DNA of 64,000 nt, taken from contig CAWHHZ010000006.1 in the NCBI GenBank assembly GCA_963829355.1, forward strand, positions 62,001-126,000, written 5' to 3'. Position numbers and translations under genes: made by a program. Below the pieces are notes generated by a model that saw nothing but the letters and a program-made list of their open reading frames with translations, ran no database searches and had not been told where the DNA came from. This DNA comes from CAWHHZ01 sp963829355 (lineage in GTDB: Bacteria; Acidobacteriota; Thermoanaerobaculia; Gp7-AA8; JAHWKK01). Of this stretch, positions 17,363 to 25,272 are shown piece after piece (position 1 is the first letter of the stretch; every line of letters starts with the position of its first letter).

Positions 17363-18352
17363 TCATCGGCGATCGAGGTACATGACCCGGCGTACGGCCG
17401 CGATGACATGCTCTTCATGCGGCTGCGCCAGCAGCTCGAGATTGCGCGCGTACGGCATCGGAACATCCGCACCCGTCACACGCTCCACGGGGGCGTCGAG
17501 CTCGTCGAACACATTGTCCATGATCGACGAGGCGATTTCCGCGGCAGCCCCGAAAGGCTTCCATTGCTCCTGAAGCGCAACGGCCCGATGAGTCTTCCGT
17601 ACGGATTCGTATACCGGATCCATATCGAGCGGCCGGACGGAACGAAGGTCGATGATCTCGGCCTCGATCCCCTCTTCGGCAAGCTGTGCCGCGGCACTCT
17701 GCGCAAGATGAACCATCTTTCCAAAACCCACGAGCGTGACGTCGCTACCTTCCCGGGCCACACGCGACTTCCCGATCGGCACGAGCAGATCGGGGTCGTC
17801 GGAGACTTCCCCCTTCGTGCCGTAGAGCGCCGCATTCTCGAGGAAGATGACCGGATCACGTCCCCGCAGAGCAGTCTTGAGCAGACCCTTCGCGTCTGCT
17901 GGCGTGGCCGGCGCCACCACATGCAGTCCGGGAAAGTGTCCGTAGAACGATTCGAAGCTCTGGGAATGCTGCGCGGAGAGCTGGACTCCAGCTCCCTGAG
18001 GACCACGGATCACGATCGGGATGTCCACCTGCCCGCCCGAGAAGTAGCGGATCTTGGCGGCATGGTTGAGAATCTGGTCCGCGGCGACCAGCGCGAAGTT
18101 GAATGTCATCATCTCGACGACTGGCCGCATGCCGAGCATCGCCATTCCGATCGCCGTGCCGACCATTCCCGCCTCGGCAATCGGTGTATCCAGAACGCGC
18201 GTCTCGCCAAACTCCTTGAGCATCCCCGCCGTGATGCGGAACGTCCCTTCGTAAACTCCGATGTCCTCACCCATGAGGATCACCGACTCGTCCCGGTTCA
18301 TCTCCTCGATGAGTGCAGCCCGGATTGCATCTCGATAATTGATCTCAGGCAC
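17363..18352 (-). CDS. pdhB: Pyruvate dehydrogenase E1 component, beta subunit
   Basis: 329 residues from the GTG at 18352 (MPEINYRDAIRAALIEEM), which has GAGGA five bases upstream and overlaps the pdhA stop by 8 bp. A longer frame from 18385 exists but would overlap pdhA by 41 bp. Family motifs: MGEDIGVYEGTFRIT, the conserved TPIAEAGMVGTAIGMA and the C-terminal transketolase domain (VTLVGFGKMV...DLRSVRPLD). It forms the alpha2-beta2 E1 that decarboxylates pyruvate with thiamine diphosphate. Confidence 0.93.
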   Translation of the reverse strand: MPEINYRDAIRAALIEEMNRDESVILMGEDIGVYEGTFRITAGMLKEFGETRVLDTPIAEAGMVGTAIGMAMLGMRPVVEMMTFNFALVAADQILNHAAKIRYFSGGQVDIPIVIRGPQGAGVQLSAQHSQSFESFYGHFPGLHVVAPATPADAKGLLKTALRGRDPVIFLENAALYGTKGEVSDDPDLLVPIGKSRVAREGSDVTLVGFGKMVHLAQSAAAQLAEEGIEAEIIDLRSVRPLDMDPVYESVRKTHRAVALQEQWKPFGAAAEIASSIMDNVFDELDAPVERVTGADVPMPYARNLELLAQPHEEHVIAAVRRVMYLDRR

Positions 18353-19472
18353 GCCAGTCCTCCTCGGGGTCGACATCGCCGCCATCCTCGACAGGTGCGA
18401 GCACGTCCATGTAAAGCTCCTCCGGGTCGGGCTGATCGCTCTCCTCGGCGAACTTTACCGCCTCCTCGACCTCCTGACCGGCCCATTCGTTCATCTCGGC
18501 CAGATCCTCGTCAGTCAGTCCGCACACTTCCTTTAGACGATTCGTGAGAATGGTGATCGGATCCCGCTTCCGATACTCCTCGACCTCGTCCCGCGAGCGG
18601 TACGGCTGGAACAGATCGGCCGCGCCGTGTCCCTCGAAGCGATATGTCACCGCCTCGATGCAGTAGGGCCGGCCGGTCTCACGAATGTGAGCGATCACGC
18701 GGTCGGCAACGCCTCGCACGGCGAAGACGTCCTGACCATCGACCTTCTCGTTCGGGATTGCATACGCATCCATTCTCGAAGAGAGGTCCGTCACGGCAGA
18801 GTGCCGCTCGACCGACGTGCCCATGGCGTAGTGATTGTTCTCGATGATGTAGAGGACCGGGCACATGCCCTTCTTGCCCCATAGCCCCGCCATGTTGAGC
18901 GCCTCGTGAAAGGAGCCGATGTTCATCGAACCGTCGCCGAAGTAGCAGAGGACGACATTGTCACTCTCCCGGTAGCGAAGCGCATAGCCCGCGCCCGTGG
19001 CGAGAGTCAGATGTCCGCCGACGATTCCATATCCGCCGTAGAGACCATTCTCCACGTCGAACAGATGCATCGACCCGCCCTTGCCCTTGGAGATGCCGGT
19101 CTTCTTGCCGAAGATCTCCGCCATGACCTCCTTCGCCGGAGAGCCGGCGAACAGCGCATGGGCGTGGTCGCGATACCCGGCGAAAACGATGTCTCCCTCT
19201 TTCATCGCCGTCATCGTTCCCGACACGACCGCTTCCTGCCCGCTGTAGACGTGCAGATAGCCGCCGACCTTGCCCTTGCGGAACGCTCGCTCGGAGGCTT
19301 CCTCGAACTTCCGTACGAGGATCATCCGGCGAAGGATGTCGGACCACTCCGGCGCGCAGACGTCGACGTCGGAGCCCTGCTTCGGGGAGGTCTTCTTTTT
19401 CGAGCGGCTCTTCCCTGCCTTTCCGGAAGTGGCCGTCTTCGTAGATTTCTTTTCTGATTTTTTCTGAGCCAT
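18345..19472 (-). CDS. pdhA: Pyruvate dehydrogenase E1 component, alpha subunit
   Basis: 375 residues. The thiamine-diphosphate motif GDGSMNIGSFHEALNMA is intact, as are the active-site region HLTLATGAGYALRY and the regulatory-loop motif EAVTYRFEGHGAAD. A 35-residue Lys/Ser/Thr-rich N-terminal extension precedes the domain; such basic tails can bind the E2 core. First gene of the minus-strand series pdhA-pdhB-pdhC-zinc protein-lnt-prfB. The ribosome binding site upstream of the ATG is weak (GGAGC, about nine bases away). Confidence 0.93.
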   Translation of the reverse strand: MAQKKSEKKSTKTATSGKAGKSRSKKKTSPKQGSDVDVCAPEWSDILRRMILVRKFEEASERAFRKGKVGGYLHVYSGQEAVVSGTMTAMKEGDIVFAGYRDHAHALFAGSPAKEVMAEIFGKKTGISKGKGGSMHLFDVENGLYGGYGIVGGHLTLATGAGYALRYRESDNVVLCYFGDGSMNIGSFHEALNMAGLWGKKGMCPVLYIIENNHYAMGTSVERHSAVTDLSSRMDAYAIPNEKVDGQDVFAVRGVADRVIAHIRETGRPYCIEAVTYRFEGHGAADLFQPYRSRDEVEEYRKRDPITILTNRLKEVCGLTDEDLAEMNEWAGQEVEEAVKFAEESDQPDPEELYMDVLAPVEDGGDVDPEEDWRA

Positions 19473-19564
19473 AGGCTTTGAGCTCCGTTCAATGCCCGTT
19501 TACGGCATCGTCGGTCTTCATTCAGTTCCCTTTGCGCAATACGAGCGAGACTAGACGCGCGATC

Positions 19565-20116
19565 TCAACGTGCCGAGAATCCGGTCATGAGTCTCGCGCT
19601 GTGCGCATGACAGATCGCGATCGCGATCGCGTCCGCGGCATCGGTCGAGATCTTTGCACCGTCGATGCCGTTCACCAGCAGCCGCACCATTCTACCGATC
19701 TGCTGCTTTTCCGCGCCACCATACCCGACGACCGCACTCTTGACCGAGCGTGGCGAGTATTCGTGAAGCGGCAGCCCCGCCGATTGTATGGCGAGGAGAA
19801 TGACACCTCGGGCCTGAGCGAGCTGGATCAGGCTCTTCGGATTCAAGCCGGCGAAAGGCGTTTCCACCGCGACCGCTTCAGGCGCCGAACGAGCGATGAC
19901 TTCAGTAATCCCGAGATAGATCGTCTCGAGCCTGGCCGAGAGCTCATCAGTCCGCTTGGTCCTGATCTGGCCCTGCTCGATCAGGTGCAGCTTGCCCTTG
20001 ACCGAGTCAATGACCCCGTAACCGGTGACGACCGAGCCTGGATCGATTCCAAGGACTCTGCGGGGGAGCTTCGCCGCAACTCCGGATTCTCTGCGAAGTC
20101 GGATCTGTCGGCTCAA
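19565..20116 (-). CDS. ruvC: Crossover junction endodeoxyribonuclease RuvC
   Basis: Resolves Holliday junctions with RuvAB. The catalytic acidic residues are visible in LGIDPGSVVTGYGV (Asp), AVETPFAGLNPKSLIQLAQARG (Glu) and the terminal DAADAIAIAICHAH (Asp pair). The TTG start at 20116 has a strong GGGGAGG eight bases upstream and gives a slightly long N-terminus (20 residues before VLGIDPG). It follows yebC closely on the same strand, the usual yebC-ruvC order; ruvA and ruvB are not in the window. Confidence 0.93.
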   Translation of the reverse strand: MSRQIRLRRESGVAAKLPRRVLGIDPGSVVTGYGVIDSVKGKLHLIEQGQIRTKRTDELSARLETIYLGITEVIARSAPEAVAVETPFAGLNPKSLIQLAQARGVILLAIQSAGLPLHEYSPRSVKSAVVGYGGAEKQQIGRMVRLLVNGIDGAKISTDAADAIAIAICHAHSARLMTGFSAR

Positions 20117-20138
20117 TGTGCTCCCTCCCCTTCAGCCA

Positions 20139-20888
20139 CTACGCCTCGACCAGAAGCTCTTCCGGGATATCGAAGTTCGACCACACGTTCTGCACGTCGT
20201 CGTGATCGTCGAGTGCTTCCACGAGCTTCAGGATCTTCTTCGCCTGCGACTCGTCGTCAATCGCGATGTAGGTCATCGGGAACTGCCCCAGCTTCGCTTC
20301 GATTGTCGGGATTGCAGCCCCTTCCAGAGCCTTGCTCACGCTGTCGAAACTCTGCACGTCCGTGTACACGGCATACGTCTCCGGATCATCCGTCTCGAGA
20401 TCCTCGGCACCCGCCTCGAGAACGACCTCCATCAGCTTGTCCTCGTTGACGGCTGACTTTTCGATTGCAAAAAAACCCTTCTTCTCGAACAGATACGACG
20501 CCGAGCCGGGTGTCCCCATGTTCCCGCCGTTCTTTTCGAGTAGATGGCGAATCTCGGGGGTCGTGCGGTTTGTGTTGTCGGTCATCGCCTCGATGATCAA
20601 CGCGACGCCACCACTCGCATAACCCTCGTACGTAATCTCTTCGTAAGCCTCGCCCTCGAGCTCGCCCGTACCCTTCTTGATGGCGCGCTCGATGTTGTCC
20701 TTCGGCATGTTCGCGGCCTTGGCGTCATTGACCGCCGTGCGCAGCCGTGAATTCGCCTCGATGTCCCCGCCACCCATACGGGCAGCGACCGTGACTTCGC
20801 GAAGGATACGGGTCCAGAGTTTGCCGCGCTTCGAATCGGCGGCGGCCTTCTTGTGCTTGATGGTGCTCCATTTACTGTGGCCGGACAT
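20139..20888 (-). CDS. yebC: YebC/PmpR-family protein
   Basis: 249 residues beginning SGHSKWSTIKHKKAAADSKRG, the hallmark of this family, with the later conserved GGNMGTPGSASYLFEKKG. Members bind DNA as transcription regulators, and recent work links the family to relief of ribosome stalling at proline-rich sequences. AGGAGC lies upstream of the ATG at 20888. Full length and co-directional with ruvC. Confidence 0.94.
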   Translation of the reverse strand: MSGHSKWSTIKHKKAAADSKRGKLWTRILREVTVAARMGGGDIEANSRLRTAVNDAKAANMPKDNIERAIKKGTGELEGEAYEEITYEGYASGGVALIIEAMTDNTNRTTPEIRHLLEKNGGNMGTPGSASYLFEKKGFFAIEKSAVNEDKLMEVVLEAGAEDLETDDPETYAVYTDVQSFDSVSKALEGAAIPTIEAKLGQFPMTYIAIDDESQAKKILKLVEALDDHDDVQNVWSNFDIPEELLVEA

Positions 20889-21100
20889 ACTGCAGAAGTG
20901 CTCCTGTCAAATTGAAATTGATCCAGATTCTGCGCACTCGCAGGACCAGGAACGGAAAACCGTTCGCGCGGAAAGCGGCCCGGGGTGCAGCGTAGTGTTC
21001 AGCATAACACCAGAAAGGCCCGGAAGATGCCAGAGAGGCGCGTCAAACGTTAGTCCCCGGTCCTTGGTCCTCGGTGGTCAGAAGGCTTTTCGCTCAGTCT

Positions 21101-21141
21101 GTCATTCCGAACGAGCGAAGCGAGGAGGAATCTCTTCATGC
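21101..21141. repeat. REP-like element, family A (left arm only)
   Basis: GTCATTCCGAACGAGCGAAGCGAGGAGGAATCTC is a compact hairpin-forming arm of the family seen whole at 27778, 31635 and 33818. The rest of the 20889-21175 gap holds no recognisable gene. Confidence 0.6.
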
Positions 21142-21175
21142 GCAGCACTCCAGTGCGACGGATGGAGCCGGCCTC

Positions 21176-21586
21176 CTACTCGGACACGTCCGCGAACCGT
21201 GCGAGTTCTGCGACCAGCGCAGCAAAATCCCGCAGCGCGTTTCCGATGCTCTGCCGAAGGATTGACATGTCGATCTCATCGTAGAGATGCACAAGCACGT
21301 TTCTCATCCCCGCCGCATTCTCCAAACGGCCACTGAGATCAGATCCGATCAATCCTTGTTCCATCGACTTGCGAAAAACGTCCCTGTAGGAGCTTGCGAT
21401 GACCCCACGCTCACCCAGAAGATGCTGAAGGAGATCGGCAGATGCGGTCGCCAGGAGCTCCAGAATGCGCTCGATCTCGTAGTGGCGAGCCTTTACCTCT
21501 TCCAAAGACGCGCCCTCGTGGGGCTGGAGGTCGCGAAGAAGTCGTCGCAGAATATTCAGCTTGCGCAGGACCACCTCAGGAGCCAT
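21176..21586 (-). CDS. hepT: HepT-type ribonuclease toxin (DUF86)
   Basis: 136 residues, all helical. The HEPN active-site motif Rx4HxY is present at Arg95, His100 and Tyr102 (MRNVLVHLYDEID). In characterised pairs HepT is an RNase that the nucleotidyltransferase MntA silences by AMPylating this tyrosine. The ATG at 21586 has GGGGAGG six bases upstream and overlaps the end of mntA by 11 bp, so toxin follows antitoxin in one operon. Confidence 0.88.
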   Translation of the reverse strand: MAPEVVLRKLNILRRLLRDLQPHEGASLEEVKARHYEIERILELLATASADLLQHLLGERGVIASSYRDVFRKSMEQGLIGSDLSGRLENAAGMRNVLVHLYDEIDMSILRQSIGNALRDFAALVAELARFADVSE

Positions 21587-21998
21587 CACGCACCTCCCCG
21601 ACGAAAGCTCGCAGTTCTTCGCGCGCCGCACGAAGGAACGGAAGTGCATCCTGGTAGGCCTGCCACAACCTTACCCGAGCCTCGATCCAGTCTCCCGAGC
21701 GTGACTCGAACAAAGCCTTTCCCTCGCGAGCGATCTGCATCCCCAGAACGGGATCCAGATCGGGTGTGGCGAGAACCAGTTGGACGTCTGTGTCGACGAA
21801 TCTCGCAAGCTCACGGTGCCACTCGAGGAGCTCCTCCATCGCAGCCGGCCGCAGTGTCCAGATCGCCAGATCGGTATCGCTGTCCTGGCGCATCTCGCCA
21901 CGTGCACGCGAGCCGAAGAGAACCGCCAGTCGCACCGGATGCTCGCAGCACCATGCTGCGACATCGGATGAGAGTCGATCCGACTGGTTCCGATCCAT
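21576..21998 (-). CDS. mntA: MntA-type nucleotidyltransferase antitoxin
   Basis: 140 residues of the minimal nucleotidyltransferase fold. The motif GSx10DxD is complete (Gly29-Ser30 ... Asp41-x-Asp43 in LFGSRARGEMRQDSDTDLAIW), and a third acidic residue is likely in DVQLVL. It lies directly upstream of hepT, overlapping by 11 bp. The pair is the type VII toxin-antitoxin organisation, in which MntA AMPylates HepT. The preceding gap (21999-22198) has no gene. Confidence 0.87.
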   Translation of the reverse strand: MDRNQSDRLSSDVAAWCCEHPVRLAVLFGSRARGEMRQDSDTDLAIWTLRPAAMEELLEWHRELARFVDTDVQLVLATPDLDPVLGMQIAREGKALFESRSGDWIEARVRLWQAYQDALPFLRAAREELRAFVGEVRDGS

Positions 21999-22159
21999 GG
22001 ATCCGACTATAGCACCGCTCTTACTCTCTCATACCGACCGAGGATGATCCGGCGCTACATGGAAGCCGCGACATGCCTCTATTGTATGCAAGTCGCCACC
22101 TCGGGACTGGAAACTGGTCGCCGACTGACCCCACCCCCATAGGACACCCTGGCCAAAAG

Positions 22160-22197
22160 CTTATGACTAATGACAACGACTAACGGCTAATGACTCC
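22160..22197. repeat. Short tandem repeat (AACGACT/AATGACT units)
   Basis: ACTAATGACAACGACTAACGGCTAATGACT is built of degenerate 7-nt units and directly abuts the der stop codon. Confidence 0.6.
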
Positions 22198-22198
22198 C

Positions 22199-23536
22199 CT
22201 ACTTCCCCTTCATCCCTTTTCTGCTTCGCATCAGGAGACGGATGGGGGTACCGGCCAGTCCGAGGACCTCGCGGAACGTGTTCTCCAGATAGCGCTTGTA
22301 CGAGAAGTGGAGCTGCTCTCCAGAGTTGGAGAAGATCGCGATCGTCGGCGGGGAATCATTGACCTGGGTCGCGTAGTAGAGCCGCCGCGGACGCCCTGCC
22401 GCGAGAGCCGGCGGATGGTGCCTGGAGACCGCACCCTCGAGAATCTCGTTGAGCTGCGAGGTCCGGAACCTCGAGCGGTACGCCTCCGCAATCGAGTCGA
22501 TGATCGGAAACAGCTTCTCCACCCGCCGTCCGGTCTTCGCCGAGATGAATTCGACCGGCGCGTACGCGAGAAACTTCATCCTCCTGCGAACCTCCGACTC
22601 GAACTCCTTCGTCTTCTCCGGGGACCTCTCCACGATGTCCCACTTATTCACGAGAATGATCGCGGCCTTTCCCGCATCCTCGGCGTACCCTGCCACAGTC
22701 GCATCCTGCGCGGTCACCCCTTCAACCCCGTCGATCACGACCAGAGCGACGTCGCATCGCTCGATCGCCTTCCGCGCAGAGATCACCGAAAGCTTCTCCG
22801 CAGCATCCGTGGTCTTTCCTTTTCTCCGGATCCCGGCCGTGTCGATCAGGAGGTACTGCTTCCCCTCCCGCTCGATCAGAGAGTCGATCGAGTCACGCGT
22901 CGTGCCCGAAAGATCGGAGACGATCGATCTCGACTCCTTCGTCAGATAGTTCAGGAGCGATGACTTTCCGACGTTCGGCCGTCCAATGATCGCCAGGGCC
23001 ACGGGCCGATCGGCATCCTCATCGACATTCTCCGACTGCGGGACCAGCTCGGCAATCCGATCGTAGAGCTCGTCGAACCCCGTTCCATGCTCGGCAGAAA
23101 TCGTCGTCAGATCGTCGAAACCGAGCTCGTAGAACGTGTACTGCTGATCCCGTGCGGCCGTCGTGTCGATCTTGTTGACGAGAACGATCGTCTTGTCGGC
23201 ATGGGGGCGCAACCGCTCCGCGACTTCCCGATCATCCGGAACCACGCCCGCCGATCCGTCGACCAGGAACACGATCAGATCCGCGGTCGCAATGGCCGCA
23301 TCCGCCTGCTCCCTGATCTCGTTCGCGAATGCGGACAGAGCGTGATCGCCGTACTCGAGCCCGCCAGTATCGATGAGCTCGAACACCCGACCGTCGTCCA
23401 GCTTTACGACGTCGACCAGCCGATCCCGCGTCATGCCCGGCATGTTGTGCACGAGCGCACGCCTCCGACCGGCGATCCGGTTGAAGAGCGTCGATTTGCC
23501 GACGTTCGGCCTGCCTACGATGACGATTCGATACAT
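22199..23536 (-). CDS. der: Ribosome-assembly GTPase Der (EngA)
   Basis: 445 residues with two GTPase domains and a C-terminal KH-like domain. G1 motifs occur twice (GRPNVGKSTLFNRI at the N-terminus and GRPNVGKSSLLNYL in domain 2), with DTGG and DTAGI for G3 and NKID and NKWD for G4. Required for 50S subunit maturation. The ATG at 23536 lies just downstream of a heptamer repeat tract that fills most of the leader, with no canonical ribosome binding site visible. Confidence 0.96.
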   Translation of the reverse strand: MYRIVIVGRPNVGKSTLFNRIAGRRRALVHNMPGMTRDRLVDVVKLDDGRVFELIDTGGLEYGDHALSAFANEIREQADAAIATADLIVFLVDGSAGVVPDDREVAERLRPHADKTIVLVNKIDTTAARDQQYTFYELGFDDLTTISAEHGTGFDELYDRIAELVPQSENVDEDADRPVALAIIGRPNVGKSSLLNYLTKESRSIVSDLSGTTRDSIDSLIEREGKQYLLIDTAGIRRKGKTTDAAEKLSVISARKAIERCDVALVVIDGVEGVTAQDATVAGYAEDAGKAAIILVNKWDIVERSPEKTKEFESEVRRRMKFLAYAPVEFISAKTGRRVEKLFPIIDSIAEAYRSRFRTSQLNEILEGAVSRHHPPALAAGRPRRLYYATQVNDSPPTIAIFSNSGEQLHFSYKRYLENTFREVLGLAGTPIRLLMRSRKGMKGK

Positions 23537-23540
23537 AGAA

Positions 23541-23582
23541 TTGAACGATGAACGATGAACGATGAACGATGAACGATGAGCT
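23541..23582. repeat. Heptamer tandem repeat (AACGATG)n
   Basis: At least five nearly perfect 7-nt AACGATG units between der and the prenol kinase-like gene, decaying into TGAATGC units up to about 23610. It lies within the short leader of der. Confidence 0.85.
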
Positions 23583-23635
23583 AATGCTGAATGCTGAACA
23601 GTGAATGGTCTGTATGGAATTCTGGTGAGCTGGCT

Positions 23636-24964
23636 TCAGAAGATGATCAGCGCCAGAACGAATGCGATCGATGCTCCCACCAGCGTGTTGAAAAAGTTCA
23701 GCGCACCGTTCGGGACACGGTCGATACGCTTCCGGTTCCAGCTTCCGACGACGCTCTCGATCCACGAGCCTGCGATTGCCGCGCCGGCGATGATGAATGC
23801 CGTCCGTCCCACCGGCAAGTCGAGCGGAATCATCCACGCGCCCGCCACGGAAATGACCACGGCTGCGACCGCACCAGCAATGGTTCCCTCCACCGAAATG
23901 GCTCCCTCCGTCCCCACCGGCACGGGTTTCAGGGTGAGCGGAAGAAACGCCCGCTTCCCGTACAACTGACCGATCTCGGAGGATGTCGTGTCGGCAGTCG
24001 CCGTCGCCAGCGCAGCGATTGCGGCGATCCAGAACAGCCGAGGATCGAGTGTCGATGCGGAGATCGAAAGCGCGAGGATGGCCGCCACACCCACGTTCGA
24101 GAACGCGTGGCTGAATCCCCGCCGGCCGCCGGCCTCCTGCGCAAGCCCGGCCGAGCTCTTGTCCTGATACCCGAGCTTCGTGACCGCAGACCCGATCACG
24201 AAAAAGATCAGAAGAACGACGTAAAGCTGCCAGCCGGCATATGCGATCAGGATCGAGCCCAGCACGAATCCGCCGATCATCCCCGACACGCTCACACTCC
24301 TCGTGACGTAGCCGACGCCGGCCAGAAAGGCGTTCGCAATGATCCAGACGAGGGCGGTCCGGTCGAGGATGGCGACAGGCATCCCCCCGAAGGTCATCAG
24401 GAGCGCAAGCGACAATCCGCTGGCCAGCGGGACGACCAGGTTGTCATCCACATGCAGGGGAAGCGACTCCGCAATCGCCGCAACCAGAACCGTCACGATC
24501 ACAATGATCGTTTCGGCGCTCGACGGCCGCGTGCCTGTCACGAACCACCAGGCGAGCAGAGATACAGGTGATGCAACGATGATAAAGGCGATCAGCCCAC
24601 TCCAGCTCTTCTGCCTGTTCCATGGCAACGGCGCCAGTGGCGCATGCCGCCCCACGACCGTCGCCATTCCGTCGCCGAATCCGAGAATCACCCACGCTAC
24701 CGCGGCGAGCTCCGGCCTCGAGAAGAACGCAAGGATCAGCACGAGGACCGCGAGCGGATAAAGAACGATCCCGAGGTCGTATCCGAGACCGGAACGAGAG
24801 ATGAAGCTCCCTCCGACACGCCGCAGGACGAAGCGATTGAACAGAAGCGCGCACAGAGCCACCACGGCGGCCTCAGTCGTGCTCAGCCAGCGGAGCGTGA
24901 ACGCGAACAGACCAAAGAAGATGTGGACGACCTTCCTCGCGTCCTCTCTCGGAAATTCTCTCAT
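23636..24964 (-). CDS. Two-domain membrane protein: phytol/dolichol-kinase-like domain fused to DUF92
   Basis: 442 residues, almost entirely membrane helices. The first half starts with the kinase-family pattern REDARKVVHIFFGLFAF and has the nucleotide-binding-like GFGDGMATVVGRH...SWSGLIAF of the SEC59/VTE5 (dolichol/phytol kinase) family. The second half (from about residue 215) matches DUF92, the family of VTE6 phytyl-phosphate kinase (GQLYGKRAFLPLTLKPVPVGTEGAIS). The fusion suggests two successive CTP-dependent phosphorylations of a prenol to its diphosphate, a salvage route for isoprenoids. Substrate is not known. Confidence 0.75.
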   Translation of the reverse strand: MREFPREDARKVVHIFFGLFAFTLRWLSTTEAAVVALCALLFNRFVLRRVGGSFISRSGLGYDLGIVLYPLAVLVLILAFFSRPELAAVAWVILGFGDGMATVVGRHAPLAPLPWNRQKSWSGLIAFIIVASPVSLLAWWFVTGTRPSSAETIIVIVTVLVAAIAESLPLHVDDNLVVPLASGLSLALLMTFGGMPVAILDRTALVWIIANAFLAGVGYVTRSVSVSGMIGGFVLGSILIAYAGWQLYVVLLIFFVIGSAVTKLGYQDKSSAGLAQEAGGRRGFSHAFSNVGVAAILALSISASTLDPRLFWIAAIAALATATADTTSSEIGQLYGKRAFLPLTLKPVPVGTEGAISVEGTIAGAVAAVVISVAGAWMIPLDLPVGRTAFIIAGAAIAGSWIESVVGSWNRKRIDRVPNGALNFFNTLVGASIAFVLALIIF

Positions 24965-25020
24965 CCTGCTTAGTGACTCTCCACGAACGACTTTCCGGAT
25001 CTACAAAACATGAAAGCATC

Positions 25021-25188
25021 GTCATCCTGAGCGCCAGCGAAGGATCGCGTTCGTCCTGACTCTAGCCGAATTTCGGGCGGTAGGCTCCACGCGATCCTTC
25101 GACCGTCCTCCGCTTCGCTCCGGCGGCTCAGGATGACAGCCAGGGGCATGTTCCGAGCAACAGCGAAGCGGGCTCGCTCGGGATGACG
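25021..25188. repeat. REP-like inverted-repeat element, family B, plus a partial copy
   Basis: 25021-25137 starts GTCATCCTGAGCGCC and ends GGCTCAGGATGAC. A degraded half (AGCGAAGCGGGCTCGCTCGGGATGAC) follows to 25188. Together they occupy most of the 24965-25272 gap; no gene is seen there. Confidence 0.8.
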
Positions 25189-25272
25189 ATACGCGACAAC
25201 ACCAGTTCTTGCCCGCCGTCCACGTTCATCATCGTCCATCGTTGCCGTACAATACCCGACGCTATCGTCGAA

